Of a stretch of 64,000 bases of DNA, positions 1 through 9,013 are shown one piece after another. A program made the position numbers and the translations under genes. Positions within the stretch are counted from its first letter, which is position 1. Every line of letters starts with the position of its first letter. The notes below the pieces were generated by a model that saw only the letters and a list, made by a program, of their open reading frames with translations, was not told where the DNA came from and ran no database searches. The DNA is from JAWUWD01 sp034112085 (GTDB lineage: Bacteria > Bacteroidota > Bacteroidia > Cytophagales > Cyclobacteriaceae): NCBI GenBank assembly GCA_034112085.1, contig JAWUWD010000138.1:1-64000 (forward strand), written 5' to 3'.

Positions 1-531
1 AACATCCCCCATTGGGCTAATTTTAGTGACAAAAAAACTGTCATCAGTCTCATTATACAGCTCAAAACATCCAATTTGCAATGACTTTTGGGCGAAAGCT
101 CCTCCAATAATAAGGTTATTATTACTATCAAATTCAATTAGTTGGAGATATGCACCTGGGGCATGACTAGAGGATTCCGAAGCAATACCCCATTCTAGTG
201 TGTTTTGTTGATCAAATTTTAGGATAATTATTTCTGAAATATAAGGAGGGTCTGCTACAAAAGTAAGATTGCCTACATTGACAGTGTCAGTAAAACCACC
301 TACCACGTAAAGATTACCAAATACGTCTCTCTTTGCTTCGGAAATAGTAATACCTTCATCAAAAATTAAGCTATCATTTGATGTTAAACATTGTGCATTG
401 GCATTGTTTACTTGGACTAATACAACAATAATAAGTATGTATAGCTTTTTTAGGCTCAATTGGGAAGGATATGTACCATCTTTATTTAAAGTACGATGCA
501 TTGAAAATCTGGAACTTATGTTTTTATACAT
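1..531 (-). CDS. Secreted repeat protein, N-terminal part only (cut by window edge)
   Basis: The minus strand is open from an ATG at 531 to base 1, giving 177 residues. A second in-frame ATG lies at 501. After a polar start comes a hydrophobic stretch (about residues 30-39) and a Bacteroidota-type cleavage site (NNANAQ, ends residue 47), so it is probably exported. The mature part shows two similar units, NLYVVGGFTD and NLIIGGAFAQ, each followed by a short hydrophobic strand and Gly. This resembles the SBBP-type beta-propeller repeats common in large secreted T9SS substrates. The C-terminus, where a sorting domain would lie, is outside the window. Function unknown. Confidence 0.75.
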   Translation of the reverse strand, partial: MYKNISSRFSMHRTLNKDGTYPSQLSLKKLYILIIVVLVQVNNANAQCLTSNDSLIFDEGITISEAKRDVFGNLYVVGGFTDTVNVGNLTFVADPPYISEIIILKFDQQNTLEWGIASESSSHAPGAYLQLIEFDSNNNLIIGGAFAQKSLQIGCFELYNETDDSFFVTKISPMGDV

Positions 532-707
532 TCTTTTAAAACCTATCCGATTAAAAAGTGTTAGTGCTTGATGAGCTTAAATATTCGAACTGAACCTGCT
601 ACATTTAACCGGACAGTAAGTTAAGCTCGTAAGTCTTAAATTTTCAATACTAGGAGAGGAATATTTACAAATAAAGTCTGCGCTAAACTGAGAGTCCTTT
701 AAAACAC

Positions 708-737
708 AAAAGTCTTGAGGTTAATGCCCCAAGACTT
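708..737 (-). terminator. Hairpin downstream of the fadE remnant
   Basis: Arms AAGTCTTG (710-717) and CAAGACTT (730-737) form an 8-bp stem with a 12-nt loop. Read on the minus strand the stem is followed by a T-rich stretch (TTGTGTTTT). It lies just downstream of the acyl-CoA dehydrogenase tail remnant, so it may be the old terminator of that gene copy. Confidence 0.45.
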
Positions 738-792
738 CTTTGTATTTGATCTGCTTTTCTCAAAAACCAGATTAGAAATAAGTCAATTTTCC

Positions 793-975
793 CTAAAAAG
801 GATACTTATTCTCTTTGATCATGTGATCAGCCACTCTTCTACGTGCATCCTTGAGATTAATAGGTTCCATCTTTGTGAAACGCTTCAAGCCCATCAACAT
901 CATACGTGGTGTATATCTTTCATTGATCGAATAGAAGCTACTTTCGCAGCCAGCACACACTTCTCAGTGGTTTTC
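793..975 (-). pseudogene. Decayed 3' tail of an acyl-CoA dehydrogenase (fadE duplicate)
   Basis: On the minus strand this stretch is closely similar in DNA to the last ~180 bases of the intact fadE-like gene ending at 5464. The final 37 codons, from RMMLMGLKRF to ENKYPF and a TAG stop, are preserved almost unchanged. Upstream of them one base is lost relative to the intact copy (44 versus 45 nt between the shared GCGAAAG and CGTATGATG), so the frame breaks. No start or catalytic region is present. It is best read as the remnant of a second fadE copy. A plus-strand ORF covering the same stretch is only its antisense shadow. Confidence 0.85.
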
Positions 976-1030
976 TAAAGACTATCTTTTCATTTGTATT
1001 GAGTCAATATATTGAATATGGCTCATTGAT

Positions 1031-1064
1031 AAAAAAAATCCGCACCTAATACTGGTGCGGATTT
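1031..1064 (-). terminator. Rho-independent terminator of the T9SS protein gene
   Basis: Perfect 11-bp inverted repeat AAATCCGCACC (1036-1046) / GGTGCGGATTT (1054-1064). On the minus strand the hairpin is followed by a run of Ts, 20 bases after the stop codon of the gene at 1084. Confidence 0.85.
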
Positions 1065-1083
1065 AAATTAAAACCTCCTTAAG

Positions 1084-4000
1084 TTATTCTACTAAAATTT
1101 TAGTTGACAACCTTTCTCCATCAATTACCAATTCGATATGATATAACCCGGCCTTTTGGTCACTTAAATCAATCGCTTTTTGATAAGAGTCCATACTTTC
1201 ATTTACTGTATAGATGAAAATTTGCTTACCACTATAGTTGAACATCTTAATTGTTAGATAACTCTTGATTTGACGACCAATGCTAATATTTACAGAAGAC
1301 TTAGCCGGATTAGGGAATACAGCTACTCCAAATTCTTCTAGTTTTGCATCAATACCCGAAACAACAGATTGCTCACTTGATACTGCGGAACAACCACCTC
1401 TGAAAACTTCAACAGAATAGTTACTACCAAATTGTGTTACTGTTAAATTTTGACTAGTCGCACCATCAATAATACCCCCATTAACGAACCATTGAAAGAG
1501 ATCTCCTTCAGGGGCAACAAGTACAGTTTCCCCTTCCACAGAAGTTATAGTAAAAGGCTCCGCATCAAAGTTAGGTGATGTATCTATACTTTGTTCTGAA
1601 ACTACAGTGCCACTTATAGAACTTGTTGCTGTCAATGTAATCTTACTTGTAATCGCAGTACTAGATTCGAATATAACGGTGTGTGGACCGATACCCTCAG
1701 CAGTTGCCGGTGTTGCTCCCGTTCCAAAATCCCAATCTAACGCTTGGATCGTACCAGTGGAATTATTGGTAAATACAACGCTATGTCCAGAACAATCAGT
1801 ATTCCCTTCAAAACTAAAGTCTACAACTGCTTCGCCTCCTGCTGGGCCGATCATTTGAAAATCATCTATCACCATCCCAACATCTGTAGCAGCTGCATCT
1901 GATAAAAACTTCACTCTAAATGACACAAATCCTTCACTGGCCAAAAATGACACATCTGTAGTTTTTGTTTCAAATACATCATTTGTCGTTCCAGTAAATA
2001 TTGGTAACTCATTCCAAAAGCCATCGCTATTTTCTACAGCAACTTGATCATACCAGCCTTCTTCTGGAGTAGCGTTTAGTATTACCCATGTAGTACCGTT
2101 ATCCAATGAATATTCTACGTTGAATCCATCCCAGCCTTCTTCAAATGAATAATTTGCTGCAAAGTTTAACTCATAACTGCCCAGTATGGAGAAATCAAAT
2201 TGCGGCATGTAAATATATGCTTCTGATCTATTAGCATACTGATCATCATCGGCCCCAGTAACAAGGGCGTTAGATCCTGATGCTGTTCCAGATTTTCCAG
2301 CTACAGCACTAGATCCAAGTTCAAATCCTGTTCCTGAAACATTCAAAATTATAAAGTCTTGATTAGCACCTTCTAAATCTCCTCCATCTGTTGTTGAATA
2401 TGGTACTGATTTTTGAGAAATCACACCTATCAAATTCTCTTTAGTCAAGCTTGCATTACCATCCGGACTTGTAATAGTCAATGTGACGTCAAATGACCCC
2501 CCTGCTGAATAGATATGTTTAGGATTGGCCACATCTGACGTGCCACCATCTCCAAAATCCCATAGATAACTAGATGCTCCTGTCGATAAATATTCAAATT
2601 CCACTTCTGCTCCTGGGAATAACACTCCCGCGTTAAGTGAAGCAAACTCTGCTGTTGGACTAGATTTCTTTATTTCAAAATCATCAATAAGTACTCCATC
2701 TGCTGTATAACCTGCATCAATGAAATTTGGGCTAACATAAAAGACTACTCTAAAATTAACTTTAGAATTTCCAGTCAAATCGCTAATATTATATGAGACT
2801 TCCTCTGTAACAAAAGTGGTATCGGTCCCATTGACTTCAAAAGTGTGTTTGATCCATCCTGCATTCGACTCATTAGGAAATACATTTCCAGATGTTTCCT
2901 TAACATTATACCAGTTGTTTCCACGTTGGTCATTAATATCGCCTAACAATTGCCACGTTTGACTATCATCAGTACTGTACTGCACATGAAAGCCATAAGG
3001 TCCAGTGGTGAATATTCCAGTATCATCGGTAAATGCACTCTCCATTGAAAAACTAAAACTCAAGGAATGATTTTGTGTATCATCAGATAAATCAAAATAT
3101 GGTGATATCAAGGCGCTGGCTGTAACGGCTGTTGGTCTGACAACATCAACATCCAATTTGGTTTTCCATACATTAGTGCCAGAGGCTGTTTGATCCAACG
3201 CGTTTGTTGGAACGCCTAGTTCCCAATCGACATCATCTCCAGAAAGAGATACTGCCAGAAAATCACTTTGATTAACTTCAAAAGATCCACCATCAGCTGA
3301 AAGATATGGCACTGTTTTAGTCGCTGAATCGATAATATTAATTTGGTGGAAATTATCTGGAGCAGAACCAGGGGTAGAATAATCACGCCCCAATCCATCT
3401 TGAACTCCTGTAATGTAGTAGATTATAGAACCTGTTATTCCTGGATTCGGAATATTCGCGCTATAGTTAATACCATCTCCAGAATCAATCATTGCTAGCT
3501 CAACGGCATTGTCAAAATCTGAAAATGTATAAGTCAGAACAGGCAAAAGGATATTGATAGTCGTATCGCTTGTCACGCTTAGATTGATAGCAAAAGGATC
3601 TACTGTATTTTCAGTGAACTCATTTGTATTGGTGTGGGAGAGGTAAGTATGTACCCATCCCATATCAGCAAACATATCCAAAGCTATCCCTGGATCATGA
3701 ATTGCCTCACCGTTTCCTACTTGCGGAGACATCAGCGAGTTTACGTTACCTGCGGGATAGGTGGCTTCGTCTAAGTGGGCAACACTTGACCCTCCAGCAA
3801 ATGTTGTCGGAGCATACAATTCAGGCCTCTCTCCAAGTTCCAACACAGATAGAGGAGCATTAAAAAAAATATCACCACCAGTAAATGCATCACCAATTTC
3901 AGTACTTGGATTTGCAAGACTACTCAGCAAAGTACCATCCCCTAATTCAATATAACTGTTATATGCATCTAAATTAAATGACCCTTCGTTCGAATCTTCA

Positions 4001-4617
4001 TCAAATCCTCTAGAAGTGGTAAAACCTAAACCATGACCTAATTCATGAAGAACAATGGTGACAAAATCAATTTGTCCTGCCGGAGGCATACCATCAGTAC
4101 CAAAGTAAAAATCAAACACGCTGCTAAAACTTGCGTTAATATCAGCATCACCGTTCGGGTTTAGTGTTTTACCCGCAATTTTTTCAGCCAGCGGTAGTGC
4201 ATAAAAAGTATTATTTAAAGGAGCTCCATCAAAGTTTGCAACAGTCGAAGTTGGACCTGCGGAACCAATAACACCTGATTCCAATTCTATATAATTGGCA
4301 TTTACATAAATGGGGACTGGTGAATCTAATAATGAAGCCCATATATCCACAGCAAATTGAAAAGCATCTTGAGCCTCTGGAGTAAAATCATTGTAAGTAA
4401 CAATAATTTCAGCAGCACCTTTAGCTTGTTCTCCCCGTGCATTTTTTCGCATTTTATTCAAAAACACTTCAGGAGGAGCGACAAAAGTATCATGTGCTAC
4501 TGGATCAACAGGACATACTACTGGCTCAACTTTTCTAAATACTTGAGCGTTTGATTGAGTGATGTAAATCACACCCAAACATATCAATAGGACAACTTTA
4601 GTAAAATTTTTATTCAT
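1084..4617 (-). CDS. Secreted PKD-domain protein with zinc-protease-like motif and T9SS sorting domain
   Basis: About 1177 residues from the chosen ATG at 4617, which gives a clean signal peptide (MNKNFTKVVLLICLGVIYIT, cleavage near SNAQ). A longer frame reaches 4683 but puts a polar tail before the signal. Near residue 191 is HELGHGLGF, a metalloprotease HExxH motif, followed by NSLMSP, reminiscent of a metzincin Met-turn. The usual third His of HExxHxxGxxH is replaced by Thr. Next come two jelly-roll-like segments, a PKD domain (YLWDFGDGG), a second PKD-like unit (LDWDFGTGA), and a C-terminal type A T9SS domain starting FGVAVFPNPA. Probably exported by type IX secretion and anchored or released at the surface. 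Proteolytic activity is plausible but unproven. Confidence 0.85.
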   Translation of the reverse strand: MNKNFTKVVLLICLGVIYITQSNAQVFRKVEPVVCPVDPVAHDTFVAPPEVFLNKMRKNARGEQAKGAAEIIVTYNDFTPEAQDAFQFAVDIWASLLDSPVPIYVNANYIELESGVIGSAGPTSTVANFDGAPLNNTFYALPLAEKIAGKTLNPNGDADINASFSSVFDFYFGTDGMPPAGQIDFVTIVLHELGHGLGFTTSRGFDEDSNEGSFNLDAYNSYIELGDGTLLSSLANPSTEIGDAFTGGDIFFNAPLSVLELGERPELYAPTTFAGGSSVAHLDEATYPAGNVNSLMSPQVGNGEAIHDPGIALDMFADMGWVHTYLSHTNTNEFTENTVDPFAINLSVTSDTTINILLPVLTYTFSDFDNAVELAMIDSGDGINYSANIPNPGITGSIIYYITGVQDGLGRDYSTPGSAPDNFHQINIIDSATKTVPYLSADGGSFEVNQSDFLAVSLSGDDVDWELGVPTNALDQTASGTNVWKTKLDVDVVRPTAVTASALISPYFDLSDDTQNHSLSFSFSMESAFTDDTGIFTTGPYGFHVQYSTDDSQTWQLLGDINDQRGNNWYNVKETSGNVFPNESNAGWIKHTFEVNGTDTTFVTEEVSYNISDLTGNSKVNFRVVFYVSPNFIDAGYTADGVLIDDFEIKKSSPTAEFASLNAGVLFPGAEVEFEYLSTGASSYLWDFGDGGTSDVANPKHIYSAGGSFDVTLTITSPDGNASLTKENLIGVISQKSVPYSTTDGGDLEGANQDFIILNVSGTGFELGSSAVAGKSGTASGSNALVTGADDDQYANRSEAYIYMPQFDFSILGSYELNFAANYSFEEGWDGFNVEYSLDNGTTWVILNATPEEGWYDQVAVENSDGFWNELPIFTGTTNDVFETKTTDVSFLASEGFVSFRVKFLSDAAATDVGMVIDDFQMIGPAGGEAVVDFSFEGNTDCSGHSVVFTNNSTGTIQALDWDFGTGATPATAEGIGPHTVIFESSTAITSKITLTATSSISGTVVSEQSIDTSPNFDAEPFTITSVEGETVLVAPEGDLFQWFVNGGIIDGATSQNLTVTQFGSNYSVEVFRGGCSAVSSEQSVVSGIDAKLEEFGVAVFPNPAKSSVNISIGRQIKSYLTIKMFNYSGKQIFIYTVNESMDSYQKAIDLSDQKAGLYHIELVIDGERLSTKILVE

Positions 4618-4868
4618 ACTTATATTTTTAATTGTGTAAAACATTCGTGTCTCTCTAAATACATAGTCAGGTGTTTTTTTCAAGAGAATGTCTTATCAAA
4701 TTTAAAAAAATTGTCTTAACTTTTTTTTAAATTTCCTATTCAATATCAAGACAATAAAGGAAGTAACTATACATTCCAAGAAAATCACATTAACACATCG
4801 ATTGAAGCAGAGTGTTTCACTAAAAAAACATAGAAGATATGATGATCATGAATTTTAAATAAAATCGA

Positions 4869-4876
4869 TAACTTTG
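4869..4876 (+). promoter_or_regulatory. Bacteroidota-type -7 box TAACTTTG
   Basis: TAACTTTG matches the TAnnTTTG -7 consensus and lies 53 bases before the lipoprotein ATG at 4930. No clear TTG -33 element is seen at the usual spacing, so this is tentative. Confidence 0.4.
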
Positions 4877-4929
4877 ATTAGGGTAAGAAAAAGTGATAAA
4901 AACAGCTAACAATACTAAACTCAATCATA

Positions 4930-5376
4930 ATGTCAAGATATGTTCCGGTACTTATATTTATCTTTTTTGCTTTTTCATGTAAGACACAGGACAAGGCCAC
5001 TTCCTCTAACCAGTCAGTGGATGCTGATGTTTTATTCAGTTTGAAATCAACAAGCTGCATGGGAGAATGCCCTGTTTATGAATTAAAGATAATGAGAGAT
5101 TCTACTATCCACTTCATTGGTGTGAAATTTACTACTATTGAAGGTGCGGCAAGTAAAAAACTTTCTTCTGATGAATACACCAGAATCATAGCGATGATCA
5201 ATGAAGTTGGCTGGTCTAAGTTAGAAGATAAATATGAGTCTAATATGTCTGATTTACCTTCGTTTAACTTTGTATACAAAGACAAAAGGGTATATCAATA
5301 TGGCCAAGAACCGAAGTCTTTAAGTAAACTTCGCAAGGACTTGTTGCCAATCATTGATTATAAGGATTTTTTCTAA
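4930..5376 (+). CDS. DUF6438-like lipoprotein
   Basis: 148 residues. The N-terminus MSRYVPVLIFIFFAFSC is a short lipoprotein signal with the lipobox Cys at position 17. The mature part (FSLKSTSCMGECPVYELKI) has the Cys-x3-Cys-Pro-x-Tyr signature I associate with DUF6438, a small family frequent in Bacteroidota and of unknown role. It stands alone and converges with the fadE gene, sharing a bidirectional terminator. Probably attached to an envelope membrane. The function cannot be named from sequence. Confidence 0.8.
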   Translation: MSRYVPVLIFIFFAFSCKTQDKATSSNQSVDADVLFSLKSTSCMGECPVYELKIMRDSTIHFIGVKFTTIEGAASKKLSSDEYTRIIAMINEVGWSKLEDKYESNMSDLPSFNFVYKDKRVYQYGQEPKSLSKLRKDLLPIIDYKDFF

Positions 5377-5406
5377 GTGTATTTGTTACCCCCCTACTTG
5401 GCAAAC

Positions 5407-5440
5407 AGAAAGAGCTTCTCGAAATCGAGAAGCTCTTTCT
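5407..5440. terminator. Bidirectional terminator between the lipoprotein gene and fadE
   Basis: Perfect inverted repeat with 16-nt arms: AGAAAGAGCTTCTCGA (5407-5422) and its complement (5425-5440). It sits between convergent stop codons at 5376 and 5464. Ts follow on the plus strand, so it can serve both genes. Confidence 0.85.
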
Positions 5441-5463
5441 TCTTGTATAGGTAATGATAATCC

Positions 5464-7254
5464 TTAAAAAGGATATTTATTCTCTTTGATCATGTGATCA
5501 GCTACTCTTCTACGCGCATCCTTAAGATTTATAGGTTCCATTTTAGTGAAACGCTTCAAACCCATCAACATCATACGTTGAGTATCTCCTTCACTGATCG
5601 CATAGATAGCTTCTTTCGCAGCCAATACACACTTCTCCGTGGCTTCGTTCATATAGATCTTCACCATATCTATCTCCAAAGCACAAGCCTCCTCACCCTT
5701 AACGGATATCATCTTCTCAACTCTTAGTAAAACAGACTCCGCTACATAGCCTTCAATCAACATATCGGCTAAGTTCATTAACACTTCTTGCTCACCAGAG
5801 AGCTTCTCCATGTATTTCTGAACAGCAGCTCCAGACACCATCAATCCAGCCTTTTTCAAATTTCTTAATAGTTTTTTCTCTTTTGAGAATAAGGACTCTT
5901 CCTCTGTTGCACCAAAATCAGGAATAGACATCAACTCTTGTTGAACAGCCATAGCAGGTCCCATCAAGTCCAATTCGCCCTTCATGGCTCGCTTCAACAA
6001 CATATCAACACAAAGCATACGGTTGATTTCGTTCGTTCCTTCAAAAATTCTGTTGATCCTAGCATCACGATATGCTCTATCCATAGGTCCATCAGCTGAG
6101 AATCCCATTCCACCATAGATCTGAACGCCTTCATCTGCCGTATAGTCCAATACTTCTGATCCATGTACTTTTAGAATTGCACATTCGATAGCGAAGTCAT
6201 ATAAAGATTTTAATCTAGATTCTCCAGGAGCAATTCCCTCTGCGATATAAGCATTATAAGCATCATCGATGTTTTGTGAAGCTCTGTAGTGAGCAGATTC
6301 AGAAGCAAATATCTTCACTCCCATAGTTGCTATTTTGAACTTAATCGCACCAAAATTCGAGATCGATGTTCCAAATTGTTTCCGCTCATTTGAATAGTTA
6401 ATCGCAGAGTGGGCGATCATCTTTGATCCTCCGACTGCCGCCACTCCCAACTTAATTCTTCCAACATTCAAGATATTCACAGCAATCTTAAACCCATCTT
6501 CACGAGCTGACAGTAAGTTCTCAACAGGCACTTTACAGTCATTGAAGAAAATCTGACGAGTAGAAGACCCCTTGATCCCCATCTTTTTCTCCTCCTCATT
6601 CATAGTAATACCACCAAATCCTCTTTCCACAATAAATGCCGTGAGATTTTTGTCATCTTCTATTTTAGCAAAGACAATGAAGATATCTGCGAACCCCCCA
6701 TTGGTGATCCACATCTTTTGCCCAGTGATCAAATAATGTTTTCCATCGTCAGAAAGTACTGCTTTCGTTTTACCCGAATTAGCATCTGATCCTGAATCTG
6801 GCTCTGTTAAACAATAAGCTGCTTTATTTTCCCCTGAAGCTAGCTTAGGAATGTATTGTTTCTTTTGATCCTCACTACCGTAGTAAAGTATTGGCAAGGT
6901 TCCAATCCCTGTATGTGCACTTTGTGCTACTGCAAAAGAATGACCTCCTCCTAAAACTTCCGCCACTAGCATTGAAGTGTTGAAGTCCATCCCAAAACCT
7001 CCAAGTGCTTCAGGAACTGCTGTTCCCAATAGACCCAATTCTCCAGCCTTATCCATCAGACTCGGCATAATATCAGGATTCTTCATTGAGTCTATCTCAT
7101 CCAGGTGAGGGTAAACTTCTGTTGCTAAGAAATCACTACATGTCTGAGCGATCATCCGTTGTTCTTCCGTAAAATCTTCTGGAGTGAATATTTCGTGAGC
7201 TTCTGTTTCTCTGATAAGGAATTCGCCTCCTTTTATTGATTGTTTTTCTGCCAT
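5464..7254 (-). CDS. fadE: Acyl-CoA dehydrogenase (FadE/YusJ type)
   Basis: 596 residues, the size of the Bacillus YusJ group rather than the ~380-residue short forms. It would catalyse the FAD-dependent first step of fatty acid beta-oxidation in the cytoplasm. Visible signatures are CLTEPDSGSD (FAD/substrate region, ~residue 148), MWITNGG, RKQFG and IFEGTNEINR, which holds the likely catalytic Glu. After ~residue 430 there is an extra helical C-terminal domain ending KENKYPF. It is the last gene of a minus-strand operon with fadN and fadA, the gene set of the Bacillus fadNAE operon. A decayed copy of its 3' end lies at 793-975. Confidence 0.93.
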   Translation of the reverse strand: MAEKQSIKGGEFLIRETEAHEIFTPEDFTEEQRMIAQTCSDFLATEVYPHLDEIDSMKNPDIMPSLMDKAGELGLLGTAVPEALGGFGMDFNTSMLVAEVLGGGHSFAVAQSAHTGIGTLPILYYGSEDQKKQYIPKLASGENKAAYCLTEPDSGSDANSGKTKAVLSDDGKHYLITGQKMWITNGGFADIFIVFAKIEDDKNLTAFIVERGFGGITMNEEEKKMGIKGSSTRQIFFNDCKVPVENLLSAREDGFKIAVNILNVGRIKLGVAAVGGSKMIAHSAINYSNERKQFGTSISNFGAIKFKIATMGVKIFASESAHYRASQNIDDAYNAYIAEGIAPGESRLKSLYDFAIECAILKVHGSEVLDYTADEGVQIYGGMGFSADGPMDRAYRDARINRIFEGTNEINRMLCVDMLLKRAMKGELDLMGPAMAVQQELMSIPDFGATEEESLFSKEKKLLRNLKKAGLMVSGAAVQKYMEKLSGEQEVLMNLADMLIEGYVAESVLLRVEKMISVKGEEACALEIDMVKIYMNEATEKCVLAAKEAIYAISEGDTQRMMLMGLKRFTKMEPINLKDARRRVADHMIKENKYPF

Positions 7255-7294
7255 TGTGATTAGTTGTTAGTCGTTAGTCAAAAGTATTAAGACT
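7255..7294. repeat. Short period-7 repeat downstream of the four-helix-bundle gene
   Basis: Read on the minus strand the spacer contains GACTAAC GACTAAC AACTAAT, three near-identical heptamers, directly before the fadE start. It is one of several heptad-phased tracts in the spacers of this operon (see 7646-7686 and 8881-9000). Confidence 0.6.
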
Positions 7295-7645
7295 CTATTG
7301 TAGGGATTTTATTAATCCATGAATCATCTTTTGCACTTCACTTATATTATTAATTATTTTTTCTAATTGTTCTTCTGTAATCATATTCAAATCAAATGCT
7401 AGCATCATTTGAGTTTCCAATTCATACGCTGATCCTAAACTAATATTAAGAAAGCGTGAAAAATCCTGGCCCGTATTTCTTCCAGCACCTTCAGCTATAT
7501 TGGATGGGATTGAAACAGCAGCTCTTTTTAATTGAGAAGATAGCCCAAATTTTTCATCACTTGGGAAATTAGAAATCAGCAAATAAGCTTCTTTTACTAG
7601 CTCTCTTGATCTCTGCCAAACTTTCAACTCCTTAAAATTATGCAT
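7295..7645 (-). CDS. Four-helix-bundle protein (S23/23S rRNA IVS-protein family)
   Basis: 116 residues. Family signatures are FKELKVWQRSRELV at the start, SSQLKRAAVSIPSNIAEG in the middle and FLNISLGSAYELETQ later; residue patterns are helical throughout. Members are encoded in 23S rRNA intervening sequences and, in Bacteroidota, as free-standing genes. Their role is unclear, and a nucleic-acid-binding role has been proposed. Here it sits inside the beta-oxidation operon between fadA and fadE, with heptad repeats on both sides. That suggests an inserted element rather than a metabolic gene. Confidence 0.88.
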   Translation of the reverse strand: MHNFKELKVWQRSRELVKEAYLLISNFPSDEKFGLSSQLKRAAVSIPSNIAEGAGRNTGQDFSRFLNISLGSAYELETQMMLAFDLNMITEEQLEKIINNISEVQKMIHGLIKSLQ

Positions 7646-7686
7646 ACTTATTACTTCAAGTCTTATGTCTTGATACTAGTATCATT
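7646..7686. repeat. Heptad-phased spacer repeat upstream of the four-helix-bundle gene
   Basis: On the minus strand this spacer reads as loosely 7-nt-periodic units (GTATCAAGACATAAGACTTG, then AAGTAATAAGT). It includes the palindrome GATACTAGTATC and fills the whole gap between the fadA stop and the four-helix-bundle ATG. Similar in style to 7255-7294 and 8881-9000. Confidence 0.55.
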
Positions 7687-8862
7687 CTACTTCAAAAGCT
7701 CATAAATCCCGGCAACTCCTTGACCTCCACCTACACAGGCAGTAACCATACCGTATTTCTGCTCTCTTCTTCTCATTTCATTGAAAAGTTGGACTGACAG
7801 TTTAGCTCCTGTACATCCTAGTGGATGACCAAGCGCAATCGCCCCTCCGTTTACATTCACTTTTTCTTGATCAATTTCTAGCGTTCTGAGAACTGCTAGT
7901 GATTGTGCTGCGAATGCCTCGTTCAATTCTATTTGATCAATATCGTTTAGCTTAAGTCCAGCCAAGTCCAATGCTTTTGGAATAGCTGCTACTGGTCCGA
8001 TACCCATCAGCTTAGGATCAACCCCTGCCACTGCATAGCTTACCATTCTGGCAATAGGTTCTAAGTTCAATTCTTTTACCATTCGCTCAGACATCACCAT
8101 CACAAAAGCAGCTCCATCAGAAGTTTGTGAAGAGTTACCAGCAGTCACAGATCCTCCCATTGCGAATACTGGACGTAATTTCCCTAATCCATCAACGGTA
8201 GTACTTGCCCTTACCCCTTCGTCAGTATCTACAACATATTCTTTACGTTGTATTTTCATGTTCTCATCCAAAAATGTTTCTTCCACATTAATTGGAACAA
8301 TGTCCTCTTTGAATCGACCTTCCTTGATGGCAGACAATGCCTTCATATGTGACTTGTAAGCAAACTCATCTTGGTCTTCTCTTGACACCTTATACTCTTG
8401 AGAAACCGCCTCTGCTGTTAGCCCCATACTTGTATAATAATCTGGCGTTTCTGATGCAATTTTATAATTCAATGCCACCTTATGTCCCATCATTGGTAAC
8501 ATTGACATCGATTCTGTACCACCTGCAATGATACAATCAGCCATTCCAGCATGTACTCTTGCTGATGCAATACTAATTGCTTCAAGTCCTGATCCACAGT
8601 ATCTATTGATTACCATCCCAGGGACATCTTGCCCCAATGCCATGAGAGAGATCATTCTTCCCATTTGCATCCCTTGCTCGGCTTCCTGAATAGCGTTACC
8701 CACTATTACATCATCGACCCTCGCTGGGTCCAAATCCTTGATAGTCCCAACCAAGTGCTTGATTACATCTGATGCCAGATCATCTGGTCTTGTAAATCGA
8801 AGCCCACCTTTCTTGGCTTTTGCAATTGCTGTTCTGTATCCTGCTACTATATATGCGTTCAT
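7687..8862 (-). CDS. fadA: Acetyl-CoA acyltransferase (3-ketoacyl-CoA thiolase)
   Basis: 391 residues from the ATG at 8862, where the family's usual start (MNAYIVAGYRTAI) falls; a frame extension to 8889 adds nine residues without support. It cleaves 3-ketoacyl-CoA with CoA in the last step of beta-oxidation. Thiolase signatures are NRYCGSGLEAI with the nucleophilic Cys (~residue 87), NEAFAAQ, GGAIALGHPLG with the catalytic His, and CVGGGQG with the second Cys near the C-terminus. Its neighbours fadN upstream and fadE downstream complete the cycle. Confidence 0.95.
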   Translation of the reverse strand: MNAYIVAGYRTAIAKAKKGGLRFTRPDDLASDVIKHLVGTIKDLDPARVDDVIVGNAIQEAEQGMQMGRMISLMALGQDVPGMVINRYCGSGLEAISIASARVHAGMADCIIAGGTESMSMLPMMGHKVALNYKIASETPDYYTSMGLTAEAVSQEYKVSREDQDEFAYKSHMKALSAIKEGRFKEDIVPINVEETFLDENMKIQRKEYVVDTDEGVRASTTVDGLGKLRPVFAMGGSVTAGNSSQTSDGAAFVMVMSERMVKELNLEPIARMVSYAVAGVDPKLMGIGPVAAIPKALDLAGLKLNDIDQIELNEAFAAQSLAVLRTLEIDQEKVNVNGGAIALGHPLGCTGAKLSVQLFNEMRRREQKYGMVTACVGGGQGVAGIYELLK

Positions 8863-8880
8863 TTTTAAATGTTTAGTACA

Positions 8881-9000
8881 AAGATTCAAGTAGTAAGTAT
8901 CAAGACCTGTGTAGTGATGTCTTGAGAATTTAAATCCTTGTGGTTAGCTATCATGTCATATTGCAAGCTGTCTTACTACTTACTTCTTGCTACTTGTGTC
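8881..9000. repeat. Inverted pair of period-7 degenerate repeats between fadN and fadA
   Basis: The left tract (8881-8908) reads AAGATTC AAGTAGT AAGTATC AAGACCT. The right tract (8968-9000), on the minus strand, reads AAGTAGC AAGAAGT AAGTAGT AAGACAG. Each has four heptamers beginning AAG, and the two tracts face each other across about 60 bases. The phase of seven is clear although the units are degenerate. Confidence 0.65.
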
Positions 9001-9013
9001 TTTTTATCAAATA

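Noticed and set aside
715..978. An 87-residue plus-strand ORF
   Set aside because: It is the antisense of the decayed fadE tail at 793-975; the parallel antisense ORF exists over the intact gene at 5494-5727.
8881..9000. A CRISPR-like array
   Set aside because: The periodicity is seven bases with no spacers of constant length and no cas genes.
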